DNA of 64,000 nucleotides from CBDATY01 sp965200445 (lineage in GTDB: Bacteria; Bacillota_I; Bacilli_A; Mycoplasmatales; Mycoplasmataceae), in contig OZ241341.1 of NCBI GenBank assembly GCA_965200445.1, positions 248,001 to 312,000 on the forward strand. Reading direction: 5' to 3'. A model generated the notes under the pieces. The model did no database searches and had not been told where the DNA came from. It was given only the letters and a program-made list of their open reading frames with translations. Position 1 is the stretch's first letter; the number at the start of each line of letters is the position of its first letter. The translations under genes were made by a program, and so were the position numbers. Shown piece after piece: positions 21,987 to 31,193 of this stretch.

Positions 21987-23114
21987 TTAAAAAAAGCGAA
22001 CTGGTAAGACTAGTTGAGTTAAGCCTTTTTCTTTTTTTGATGTAATTGTGATTGGTTTTGATTCGTTGTTAATATTTATACTAACGAATTCTGATTCATC
22101 AAATGATGCCAGAGCATCAATTAAATATTTAGAATTAAAGGAAATTTTTTGATCATTTCCTTCAAATTCAAACCCTTCAATTAATTCTTCAGAATTACCA
22201 ATTTCTTCAGCTTGTGATCTAATTGTTATTGCGTTTTTTGTAATTTCTAAATTAACAATTGTTGACCTATAATCATTAGAAATAGTGCTTGCTAAATCAA
22301 TTGTTTTTATTATTTCTCGACGATTAATTTTAATAATTGTAGAAAAATCGCTAGGAATTATATTAGATACATCAGGGTATTTACCCTCAATTATTTTTGA
22401 TTTTAAAATAACTGCATCATTGTCAATTGATATAAATATTTGGTTTTCCTTAATAATTATCTTAAAATCTTCTTTTCTGGGGTTTGTTATTTTTAAAACT
22501 TCACTTAAGAGGTTTGAGGGAATAATAAAGTTTTTGTTTTCATTGTATTTAATTGGTTGCTTATATTGAGCTAGTCGGAAAGAGTCTGTTGCTGTCAACA
22601 CTAGATCGGTATCATTTATTTCAAAATTAACACCAGTTAAAACAATGCGTTTTTCTTGATCATTAATAATGAAATTTACTTTTTGTAGGTATTTTTTAAA
22701 ATTTTCAAAATTAAGAATTATTTCCTTGCCATTTTTTAGATCAAATACTGGCTCTGAATATTCTGATGTACTTAAAATGTTTAGATTAACATTAACTTTT
22801 TTACCTTGAATAGTTAGGATATTTTCTTCAACTATTTTTAAATTAATTGTTTTCTCATCAATTTTCTTAACAATATCATTAAGTGGTTTTGTGTTTATTA
22901 AAACTATTCCGGTTTTGTTAATTATTAAATTTTCTGACACATCAATAGTAGCCATGTAAGAAATTTTCACATTTGAACCAATAATAAAAATTTTATCGTG
23001 TTCAACTTTCAATAAAACACTATTAAAATTAAATGACGTATTATTAAAAGAAACTATTCTTGCAACATTTGATATATGTTTGCTAAAAATTTCCTTGTTT
23101 ATTTTTATATCCAT
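21987..23114 (-). CDS. dnaN: DNA polymerase III beta subunit (sliding clamp)
   Basis: Processivity clamp of the replicative polymerase; 375 residues in three repeated clamp domains without Trp TGA codons. Family landmarks are FNFNSVLLKVE, the mid-protein VLTGVNFEINDTDLVLTATDSFRLA, and the C-terminal PITITSKKEKGLTQLVLPVRFF (VLPVR motif). It is strongly A/T-biased compared with neighbours. The start ATG is at 23114, downstream of dnaA across a 264-base A/T-rich spacer, the usual dnaA-dnaN order. Confidence 0.96.
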   Translation of the reverse strand: MDIKINKEIFSKHISNVARIVSFNNTSFNFNSVLLKVEHDKIFIIGSNVKISYMATIDVSENLIINKTGIVLINTKPLNDIVKKIDEKTINLKIVEENILTIQGKKVNVNLNILSTSEYSEPVFDLKNGKEIILNFENFKKYLQKVNFIINDQEKRIVLTGVNFEINDTDLVLTATDSFRLAQYKQPIKYNENKNFIIPSNLLSEVLKITNPRKEDFKIIIKENQIFISIDNDAVILKSKIIEGKYPDVSNIIPSDFSTIIKINRREIIKTIDLASTISNDYRSTIVNLEITKNAITIRSQAEEIGNSEELIEGFEFEGNDQKISFNSKYLIDALASFDESEFVSININNESKPITITSKKEKGLTQLVLPVRFF

Positions 23115-23378
23115 ATTAGTCTTTAGATTCTTTAGAAATGCACAATATATATAATTATAACAATTTATTATGTATCTAGATAAATAGAGAATCTATTTTA
23201 TTATTATGGTGTTTGTTTGTTTATAAACAAAAAACTCTTTATTTAATAAGGTAAAAAAATAATAAAAAAAATAAAAATGTTTATAAAAAGTAATATTTAA
23301 GAAAATAAAAATATTTTAAAGTAATATCAATTAATTTTTATTAAATTGTTTGAAAAGTTGTTTCTAAAAAGTTTATAA
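23115..23378. other. Putative replication origin region (dnaA-dnaN spacer)
   Basis: A 264-base, extremely A/T-rich, gene-free spacer. It has a 16-bp perfect palindrome TTTGTTTATAAACAAA at 23216-23231, which holds DnaA-box-like 9-mers in both orientations (TGTTTATAA at 23218-23226 and TTATAAACA at 23221-23229). A further TGTTTATAA lies at 23278-23286. Each matches the TTATCCACA consensus at 7 of 9 positions. Genes to the left run leftward, and from 33.6 kb most run rightward, consistent with bidirectional replication from nearby. A promoter for dnaN must also lie here. Confidence 0.55.
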
Positions 23379-24716
23379 CTAACTTTTTGTTACTTTGATT
23401 GCGATTTGTTTTAGTGTGTTATCAAGAATTTTGTCACGTTTTCTTTTTAAGTTAATATCCTTAAAACTATTAACCACTGTACTGTGATCCCTTTTAACAA
23501 AGCTACCGATTTTTTTATAAGGTTCATTAGTTAGGGAACGCAGCAAATAGATTAAAATCTTTCTAACAAAAACAATTTCTTTTGTTCTTGATTTACTTAA
23601 AACTGTTTTAGATGGAACTCCAAAGTGCTTGCATGTGATATCAAGAATCTTGTTTGGAGAAACTCGTGATTGTTTCTGGAAATTTTTAAAACTAAAAATT
23701 TTTTGGATTTCTTCTAAATCAATCTTTTTATTTTTATTAATAATTGAGGTGAATAAAATTCTGTTAATAGCCCCTTCGATTTTTCGAATATCATCTCTAA
23801 AATGAAAGGAAATAAATTCAATAGCTTCCCGAGAAACATCCATAAAAATTTTGGAATTAGCTATTTTTTGCTTAATTATTTCGACAGCTGTCCCAAAATC
23901 AGGCTCAGAAACACCAATACTTAAACCATTAGAAAAACGCGAAACCATCCTACTCTCAAAACCCCTTAGGTCTTCAGGGTATTTGTCGGATGTAATAACT
24001 ATCTGTTTATTATTGGTTGTAAAGTGGTTAAAAAAATCAAAAATAAACTCATTTGTTTTGTTTCAGTTCGATATCATCTGAATATCATCAATCAGAAGAA
24101 TGTCGTTTTCACAAATTTTTTCACGCAACTCGTTCAAGTCCTGAGGGGTTTTTTGAAGGGTTTTAATTATGGTCTTTCCCAGGTTACTCGCTTCAAAATA
24201 AAGAATTTTTTTGTTTGGAATGTTCTTATTTATATAATTGGTAATAGCGTTTAATAGGTGTGTTTTACCTAAACCAGATGTTCCATATATAAAAAGGGGG
24301 TTTCAACTTCCACCAGGTTTAGAAGCAACAGAATAGGCAGCAATAAAAGCCTCTTTATTAGAATCGCCTTTAACAAAGTTGTCAAATGTCTGAACAGCTT
24401 TAATGTCGCTTTGTAGTTCTTTTTTTAAATCCTTAGTACGATCATCTTTTTGCAAAACCCTTTCCATTTCATCAGGCAACAAAAAATGAATAGCAATATC
24501 TTCACCAGTTTTTTCCGCTAGGAATTCTCTAATTAGCGGTGTGTTTTTTTTTAGAACATCTTTCGCGAACGCATCTCTAACATTAATTAACAAGTTGCTT
24601 TCATCAGAAAAATGAGCAGTGCTTGGTTTGATGTAATAATCAAAAACTTTGGACTGAATCAAATTGCTATCAGAAAGTGATTTTTTAACCTCTTCTCAAA
24701 TGTTTGCTTTTTCCAT
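23379..24716 (-). CDS. dnaA: Chromosomal replication initiator protein DnaA
   Basis: AAA+ initiator that melts the origin; 445 residues from ATG 24716. N-terminal domain I (MEKANIWEEVKKSL), then the AAA+ core with Walker A GTSGLGKTHLLNAI and Walker B ILLIDDIQMI. The C-terminal helix-turn-helix carries the DnaA-box-binding signature FVKRDHSTVVNSF. Trp TGA codons join three open stretches (for example at 24303 and near 24064). It begins 20 bases after the azoR stop, so there is no room for an origin directly upstream; the downstream spacer is the better candidate. Confidence 0.96.
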
Positions 24717-24736
24717 ATTTTATAAATTAAAGCTTA

Positions 24737-25351
24737 TTAAAGCTTAGCAAATTCAATCGCAGCTTTTTCAATAACGCTTCTAAAATCTTCAATCATTTCT
24801 TTCGCTGGTCTTTGAAGGTTTTCTGGTGCTTTTGTTCCATCAATAATGATTGGCTTCACTACCTTAGCTCCCATAAATTCCCATGTACCTTGAAGGGTGG
24901 CTGTGTGGTTTCCGAAGGGGTACCACCCCAGGTGTGCGCCTTGACTTGTAATAATTTGAACCTTTAAATGAGGAAGCAAACCTTCTGAAGTGCCTAATCC
25001 ATCATATTTGTAAAGAAATGTTTTTTTAGCAACCAAGACATGATCCAAATAGTTTTTTAGAACAGCAGGATAATTGAAGTTAGTCATAGGAGCTGCTAAA
25101 ACAATTTTATTAGCACTACGTAGTTGTTCTATGTATGTGTCAGAATCTTCTTTATTAAAGAAAGTGCTGTAATTATGGCAATTTAATGTTTTTTGGGCCA
25201 TTTTAAGATCATTTAGATTAAGGCAAATAATTTCTTCGTTAGGCAGTTGTTTTTGATAAGTGTTTTTAAAAATATTTAATCCTTCTGTGGATATTGATCC
25301 TCTTTCAGATCCAATCGTCATGGAAGTTTCAATAAAAATTGTTGTACCCAT
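24737..25351 (-). CDS. azoR: FMN-dependent NADH-azoreductase family flavoprotein
   Basis: Flavodoxin-like quinone/azo reductase (AcpD/AzoR family), 204 residues. Family motifs: PMTNFNYPAVLKNYLDHV near residues 88-105, matching the PMYNFGIPAQLKAYID core that binds FMN, and SQGAHLGWYPFG further on, like the SRGG segment. The start ATG at 25351 is preceded by AAAGGAAAT. Its end lies 20 bases before dnaA on the same strand, an unusual upstream neighbour for dnaA. The physiological substrate is unknown; redox or thiol stress roles are typical of the family. Confidence 0.88.
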   Translation of the reverse strand: MGTTIFIETSMTIGSERGSISTEGLNIFKNTYQKQLPNEEIICLNLNDLKMAQKTLNCHNYSTFFNKEDSDTYIEQLRSANKIVLAAPMTNFNYPAVLKNYLDHVLVAKKTFLYKYDGLGTSEGLLPHLKVQIITSQGAHLGWYPFGNHTATLQGTWEFMGAKVVKPIIIDGTKAPENLQRPAKEMIEDFRSVIEKAAIEFAKL

Positions 25352-25817
25352 ATTTCCTTTGTAAGTTTTGTTATCAAAATATCATACTTGTAATATTATA
25401 TATTTTATTTCAAATTCACCGAGTTACAAAATCAAAAATCCTAAAACTGTTTTGCTTAAAGATGTTTAAGAGCATGTTGGGCTAAGGAGTTTTGTGTTTG
25501 AATATTTCCTGAAAGCATAAATTGGCAAGCAAATCATGAATGTTACCAACAATTAAATATTTCCTTACAAAAGCTCTAATGATTTGCTCTTATCTTTTAA
25601 ATACAGTTATCTAATAAAGTGCCAAATACATTTTAAACAGTATTTTTTTTAATTATATCTCTCACCGCTAAAACCCTTTCTATATAAAATTTAAAAAGAA
25701 AATAGTGATTCTTTTATAATGCTAAAATACTAATAATTAAAGTTTTACCGCTGTATACTGTATTATAAAATATAGTGTTGTATATTTAATGATTCATTTA
25801 GCTCTTAAAGGGTATAT
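25352..25817. other. 466-base divergent intergenic region with promoters and possible decayed coding sequence
   Basis: Separates leftward azoR from the rightward lipoprotein. A minus-strand TATAAT (plus ATTATA at 25395-25400) could serve azoR. Near 25761-25785 the plus strand holds a TATTATAAAATA tract that could serve the lipoprotein. Around 25480-25585 the minus strand can be read for about 35 codons without a start (segment VGNIHDLLANLCFQEIF), possibly a gene remnant. I recognise no family, and nothing else is evident. Confidence 0.3.
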
Positions 25818-26303
25818 ATGAAAAAAGTTTTAACTCTAATCGGATCCATCAGCATTGTTGGTTCAGGCGCCAGCACAGTGATTAGCTGCTCTAATTCTGT
25901 AAAATTTAACCCCTATGATTTTTCCACCTGAAGCTCCAAGAAAAAGGAAATTAGTTTCCTTATTCTTAGAAATATAAAAGACAGTTATCCTCGCTACATT
26001 AAAAGTTGGAGTGAATGGTATGGTGCAGTTTATGAAACCTCCTTAACAGCAGGAGACGAACAAGTATTACCCCCTTTACAGCTCTTTAATAAAGATATTA
26101 ATTTAGACACTTACAAAGGTTCTGTAAATACCCAATATACAATGTGAGATATTTTAAATAAACAAATCACTGCAGATTACACTGCAGAATCATACGCACA
26201 AACCTTTAAGAATGGGGTAATTTTCAAAATCATTGCTGTGCCTAATTATGAAATTCAATTTAAGGGTGAATTAGATGTTTTAATCAAAGGAGATATAACT
26301 TAA
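25818..26303 (+). CDS. Small surface lipoprotein (161 aa), unknown function
   Basis: Begins MKKVLTLIGSISIVGSGAST with lipobox VISC, hence exported and lipid-anchored at Cys24. The ribosome site AAAGGG lies just before the ATG. TGA codons, as in DFSTWSSKK and YTMWDILN, are Trp. The mature part is about 138 residues with no recognised domain. The leader is nearly the same as that of the lipoprotein at 1873-3144, so the two belong to one leader family. It precedes an ATPase gene by about 64 bases on the same strand, which could make them co-transcribed. Confidence 0.82.
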
Positions 26304-26367
26304 TGGGAATTATTATTTACAACTACGTCTTAAAAAAACGCCGATAAGAAAGAAGAGTCTTGTGATC

Positions 26368-27642
26368 ATGAAATATTTTACTTTTGAAATTAACAATTAT
26401 AAAAATATTAAAAAAGTAGAAGTTAGAATCCTTAGTAAAAAAATTAACTATATTTTAGGGTGTAATGAATCGGGCAAAAGTAATTTAATTCAATCTTTAC
26501 AATATTTCAGTGAAAATAGAAGAGAGTTAAAAATTTATTTAGATGATAAAAAAGATTTAACCCAATTAAATGGTTTGCCAATTAAAGGTGAAAAAATAAG
26601 TTTTTATCTTAAAAATCTGGAAAATCACAAAATTAAAATAGACAACGAATTAAATGTTATTCCCCCAAAGGAAGTTGTGAAGCCTATTTTGCCATATGTT
26701 TATATTAACAACCCTATACTAGAATCAGTGCAAAATGTAGAACTTTCGATGATGTTAAGTGATTTGCATATTAACAATAACAATCCCAATTTAGCAAAAG
26801 CTGTTTTTAAAGCTTTCGAGACACCGAAGTTAAAAGAATCATTAAATACAGTAATAGATAATTTTAATAAAGATATTGATGATTCTGCTAAAAGTTCAAT
26901 GAGATTGAAACTAAATGAAGAATTAAATAAAAAAATCAAAAAATACTTTAATAGTATCAACCACATACAAGCTTATCCAAAATTTAACTTAAACAATGAT
27001 AGGTTTACTATGAGTATTGAAAGCTCTAAAAAATATAAAATAGATACTAAAAATATAAATGATAGATCTACAGGTTTTAAGTGCCTTTATAAAATCCTAA
27101 TTGAAGCTAAATCCTATGCTGCCATTTCAGATAAAGATACCCCTATTATCTATGTTATTGATGAACCAGAGCAAGGATTACACCCATTTTTACAAACAGA
27201 ATTATTAAAAAATTTAAAAAATATTATAAATAGTCAGAACAAAGCAAATAATTTCACTCTAATAATTGTCACTCACTCTCCCTTTATGCTAGAGAATTCT
27301 TATAGAGACTTAAAGCAAAGTGAGTATTGTTCAAATATTAATTACATTTCAAGAGATGGCGATGGTTACCTGAATTTGGAATCTTTTAATGATGTGGATG
27401 TCATAAGTAAATATTGATATAAATATAAAATGAATCTGAAAGACAATAAATTCAACGAGGAACTCTATTATCAGAAAATACTATTTGATGGTTTTTCTCT
27501 ATCAAAACTCCGTGATTTAATCAATCCTTTAAGGGTTGAATTAAATTTAAAACTTTGCAAAGGCGAAATTTCACAGAGTGAATTTGAATCTAAATTAAAA
27601 AATATAGATTTATTAGTGTTGGGTGAAAAAAATGAAACCTAA
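26368..27642 (+). CDS. OLD/RecF-like AAA ATPase (424 aa)
   Basis: ABC-type ATPase of the OLD/AAA_15/AAA_21 class. Walker A GCNESGKSN occurs near residues 31-39, a degenerate signature DRSTGFKCL in the middle, Walker B IIYVIDEPEQGLHP near residue 260 and the H-switch IIVTHSPFM near 300. The TGA at 27415-27417 is Trp and continues the frame through a 75-residue C-terminal part (NLKDNKFNEEL...) with no TOPRIM nuclease motif. A GTG two codons upstream (26362) is an alternative start. It is notably A/T-rich versus neighbours, suggesting transfer. Such ATPases occur in phage-defence and DNA-repair systems, but no partner gene is adjacent, so function is open. Confidence 0.8.
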
Positions 27643-27679
27643 AAATACGCTCTGCTTGAAGCATTGGTATTAAAAGTAG

Positions 27680-27805
27680 GGTGGTTGCGCGCTATGCGAA
27701 TGGTTTAAGTATTGGTCTTTCTGAGCCTGATTTTGGGACAGCTGTCCAAATAATTAAGCAAAAAAATAGCTAATTCTAAAAATTTTATGGATGTTTCTCT
27801 GGGAA
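27680..27805 (+). pseudogene. Inverted, frameshifted fragment of dnaA
   Basis: The plus strand encodes VVARYANGLSIGL then SEPDFGTAVQIIKQK, after which an extra A in the A-run near 27766 shifts the frame to IANSKNFMDVSLG. This matches DnaA residues MVSRFSNGLSIGVSEPDF and the continuation to FMDVSREA, encoded on the minus strand at about 23832-23950. By eye roughly 110 bases align with about nine substitutions and two small insertions. It starts 38 bases after the ATPase stop and has no start or initiator domains, so it is a remnant. Confidence 0.85.
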
Positions 27806-27839
27806 CTAGTGAGTCATTATTTAAACAATCTGCTTAGTG

Positions 27840-28151
27840 TTACCCAGACGCAGCTGCAACATTAATGAGCAAAATGCCGCTTATTAGATTACAAAATATA
27901 AGTGTCACCACAGCTAAAGCAATAGATGGTTTGCGTTTTTCAATTTGAGCTTTTTTAATTCTGTTTAAAACAGGGATGTTTCACAGCAAAGGGAATAGTA
28001 AAATACCAAATATGATGGTGTTAACTAGCTGAAAAGCATAAGCAGTACCGATTAAGGCAACAGCAGATTCAGAGATTGATTCTTGTTGCGAGTAGTTAGC
28101 ACCAACAGGTTTTGGGTTGGTATTTTTGTCAGTTTTTGGGATAGTTGCCAT
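27840..28151 (-). CDS. Small integral membrane protein (103 aa), unknown
   Basis: Reads MATIPKTDKNTNPKPVGANY, then one long hydrophobic segment (ALIGTAYAFQLVNTIIFGIL, ending in FPLL), a TGA-encoded Trp (LLWNIPVL), a basic loop RIKKAQIEKRKP and a second hydrophobic segment (ALAVVTLIFCNLISGILLIN). Two membrane helices with a Lys/Arg-rich loop are therefore predicted. The ATG at 28151 follows AAGGATCC. It lies 43 bases downstream of the malic-enzyme-like gene on the same strand. No family recognised. Confidence 0.7.
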
Positions 28152-28194
28152 AAGGATCCTTAGGATTAGAAATTATAGATTGTTTTACTAAACT

Positions 28195-29373
28195 TTACCC
28201 GGAAACGTTTTTTTCTTCAACAGTTTTGTTGATTTCATAGCTGATGTTCTCGACGATTTTTTGGTTAAGTGGTCGAGGCAAAATTTTGCTGCTTTTAATT
28301 TTTTCAGGATTGAGGCAATTGGCAATCCCGTAGGCAGCACGCATTTTTAGTTCAGGTGTTAAAACTGTAATTTTTTGCGACTGCATTACTTTAATTAGGC
28401 CGGGTAGGCTCAGGTACTGATTGACTAAATTCTTTTTGGTTGCATAGCGAGTGCAGTAGATGCGGACTCCTGCGCTTTTGGCTCCCAGCATAGTGATATT
28501 GGGTTTAGGAGAATTAAGAGCCAATATTCACGGCTCAACACTCATATTTTTAATAAAGCTTGCTTTGATTTCTGGGGAACCCTTGAGTCCGATAAAAGCA
28601 TCGCACCCTGCGGCTGCTTCATCTCACTCGACCTTTGTTTTAAACATTTTAATTTGTGGTTTTTCTTGCAATAGTTGGATTTCCGGACTCAGGTTTTTAG
28701 CGTTTTCTTTGGTCAAGCAGTGATTATCAACACATAAATAAATTTCATGAATACCAGCATGGGCTAATAAGGAAGCAGTCCCATAAACCTCTGCCGCTGA
28801 ACCAGCGATAAGGATTTTTAGTTCTTTGATTTTCTTTTTATTCAAGCGGCAACTATTAATCAAGGCCGCTAAAACACTTATTGCCATACAGTCTTGGGTG
28901 ATGCTAATAACAGGAATATTAAGTTTAGTTTTGAGGGTTTTTTCTAGTTCAAAAGGGGAAGGTTTCTTGAAGTTGCTAACGACTAAGGCAAAATAATTAT
29001 TTTCTAGATTAGTTGCTATTTTAATTAGTTCAGCTTTTTCTTGGGTGCTAACTGCTAAGGGAATAGCATTTACATCTGTTTTCTTCTTGATTAATAAGGA
29101 CAGGCTTTCTAGCACAGAAAGGGCGGCCGCGGGAGCAGCAGAGCCGTCAGGGCTAAACCCAGAGCCATTACTAATTAGGCCAACAGTGTTACCCTTGGTA
29201 GTGTAATTAAATGCTTCTTCAGGGTTTTGTTGAAGAAATTCTATAACTTTAGAAAGATGGGACCCGGTGATTTTTCTAAAGTTTCATCTGTGTAAAAATT
29301 TAAATTTACTAGCAACATATATTTTACCGTTTAGTTGAGAATGCAATCTTAGAGCATTGCTGGTTTTGTTCAT
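28195..29373 (-). CDS. Malic-enzyme-like protein lacking catalytic residues
   Basis: 392 residues collinear with bacterial NAD malic enzymes. YTTKGNTVGLISNGSG matches the YTIKGNTVAVVTDGT core, then DVNAIPLAV for DAFPI, LNIPVISITQDCMAISVLAALINS for the DIPVFHDDQHGTAIVVLAAL segment, LKILIAGSAAEVYGTASLL for the NAD fold, and a MRAAYGIANCL tail. TGA codons (28624-28626 and others) are Trp. The start ATG at 29373 follows AAAGGA. The family's catalytic Tyr of YTPGVA, Lys of MEGKA and the LEDI and DDQHGTA metal ligands are all replaced. It may be a pseudoenzyme or have another activity; the frame is intact over its whole length. Confidence 0.75.
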
Positions 29374-29542
29374 GCCAATTTCCTTTGGATCGAATTAGAA
29401 ATAATTAATAATTTTCAGTTTGTAAAGCAAAATTTTTCAATAAAATATCTGACTTAACCGAACTTTAAACTGATTATACCAACAAACAGTTGATTAGAGC
29501 GTTGATCGAACTAAAAGGCTATTGGTTTGGTTTAAGCCACTA

Positions 29543-30961
29543 TTATGTACCTTGCAAAAAGGCAAGGCCTATAAAGTAGCTGATAAAAATAATGTCGAGC
29601 ATTAGGGTTAACCAACTAATCTTATCGGTTTTTTTGTTGATGAGGCAGGCTAGTGAAAAGCCTAAGAAGGCAACCGCTATTCCGTTTGTAATACTGTAGG
29701 TTACGACGCAAATTAAAATAATAAGGAAGCAGGCAAGCAAATGCTCGGGCTCTTCTCAGTCAATACTTCTAATTTGGTGCATCATTAAAAACCCTACATA
29801 AATTAAAATTCCGCCCGTGATGTTGACTTTAATTAATTGGAAGATGGGAAATAAGATAATGGAACTTGCCAGAACTAAACTTGCGAAAATAGAGCTAAAT
29901 CCTGTGCGCGCCCCATAAGCCACACCGGTGCTTGATTCAATAAAAGCCGTGTTAAAGGACGTACCCACAAAACCATTAGCAAGCCCCCCAAGAGAGTCCC
30001 CTATAAAAGCACTACCTTTTATTTTGATATCCTTATCCGTTAGGGTGTTGATTTGATTCCCGATGCCATACAAGGTACCAGAAGCATCAAAAAAACTAAC
30101 AATAAATGTAATGCAAACCCCCAAATAGAAGATTGGGCTGGTTCATATTTTGCTATTTGTGAATGCCTGATAAGTTGAGCTTAGGTTGCTTTTGAAGCCC
30201 GAAAATTGGGCATAACTCCAGCCGTTCCAATGAGAAAATTGATTTTGCAGATCAGGATCATTGCTGACATTACCAATAATTAATGAAATAATCAGGCCAG
30301 CTAAAACAGCAATAATAACTCCACCAGTTATTTTTTTAAAGTGAAATATTAGCACTAATGCTAGGACAAAAAACCCCAAAAGAACCGAAGGGTATGTCTC
30401 TTTTAATTGACTAATCTGAGCGACAGGCAACCCGTTTTGGATTTGAACAAAGCCAATGTCACTTAGCCCAATGTACGCAATAAAAAAACCAATCCCAATA
30501 GTGATAATTTTTTTGAGGTTATATGTTATGCTGCTTAAAATAATTGTTCGGAGTTTTGTTGCTGAAACAATTACAAAAATGATTGATGAAATCATTACTG
30601 CAATCAGGGCCCCTTGGTAACCTATTTGACCAGATCCTTGCGCAATATTAAAAGTAAAAATAGCATTAATTCCTAACCCAGGCGCCATGGCAAGTGGGAG
30701 CTTTGAGACCAAGCCAATAATAAATGATCCTAAAAAAGCGGTTATAGCTGTTGCTATAAAAATACCACCAACTGCCATATTGGGTTCCCCAGAATTAATG
30801 GAAGGGGCATTTTTTAAAATGTTAGGCTCCACAGAGAAAATGTAAAGCATCGAAATAGCCGTGACTATTCCTCCAACAATTTCTTTCCCGAAAGTAGTTT
30901 TAAACTCATCAAAATTAAAATAGATAGCAACCTTATTACGCAGTGAAGAGAACTGAAGCAT
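29543..30961 (-). CDS. Purine permease, AzgA/PbuG-type NCS2 transporter
   Basis: Membrane transporter for hypoxanthine/guanine/adenine type bases, 472 residues. FKTTFGKEIVGGIVTAISMLYI at the N-terminus and LPLAMAPGLGINAIFTF are the AzgA-family hallmarks, as is the later FFDASGTLYGIGNQ segment; many hydrophobic helices follow. TGA codons at about 29741-29755 and 30125-30142 are Trp, joining three frames. A purine auxotroph with PurA and PurB encoded at 59-61 kb would need such uptake. It lies in a leftward group with the malic-enzyme-like and DXS-like genes. Confidence 0.88.
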
Positions 30962-31193
30962 AATTTTATCTATGATTGTGAGCAGGCATTTTACTGAAAA
31001 TATAAAACTGATTATACATAAAATTATTGTGAAAAATCTTTTGCGGAAAAGTAAAACATTAAAAAAGCTAATAATTAAATAAATTTAATTAATTAGCGAT
31101 TGTATAAATGCAATTCTACATTGCTTGAAACTAAGCGAAACAGTAAATCTAGGGCAGTAATATTTTAAAAGGTAATTACGAAAAATTGAAATA
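30962..31193 (-). promoter_or_regulatory. Spacer upstream of the purine permease with candidate promoter
   Basis: A 232-base A/T-rich gap between the DXS-like stop and the permease start. On the minus strand TGTATAAT (plus ATTATACA at 31011-31018) gives a -10 with an upstream TG-like base about 50 bases before the permease ATG. No clear -35. No terminator hairpin or other gene was seen. Confidence 0.35.

Noticed and set aside
25543..25551. TTACCAACA as a DnaA box upstream of azoR
   Set aside because: A single 7-of-9 match in A/T-rich sequence without neighbours; the dnaA-dnaN spacer has a better cluster.
26302..26345. Short ORF overlapping the end of the small lipoprotein gene (14 codons)
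   Set aside because: Too short, no separate ribosome site and no recognisable sequence; treated as intergenic.
26362..27642. A complete anti-phage defence system
   Set aside because: Only a lone ATPase is present, with no TOPRIM, nuclease, reverse transcriptase or toxin partner nearby, so no system name is given.
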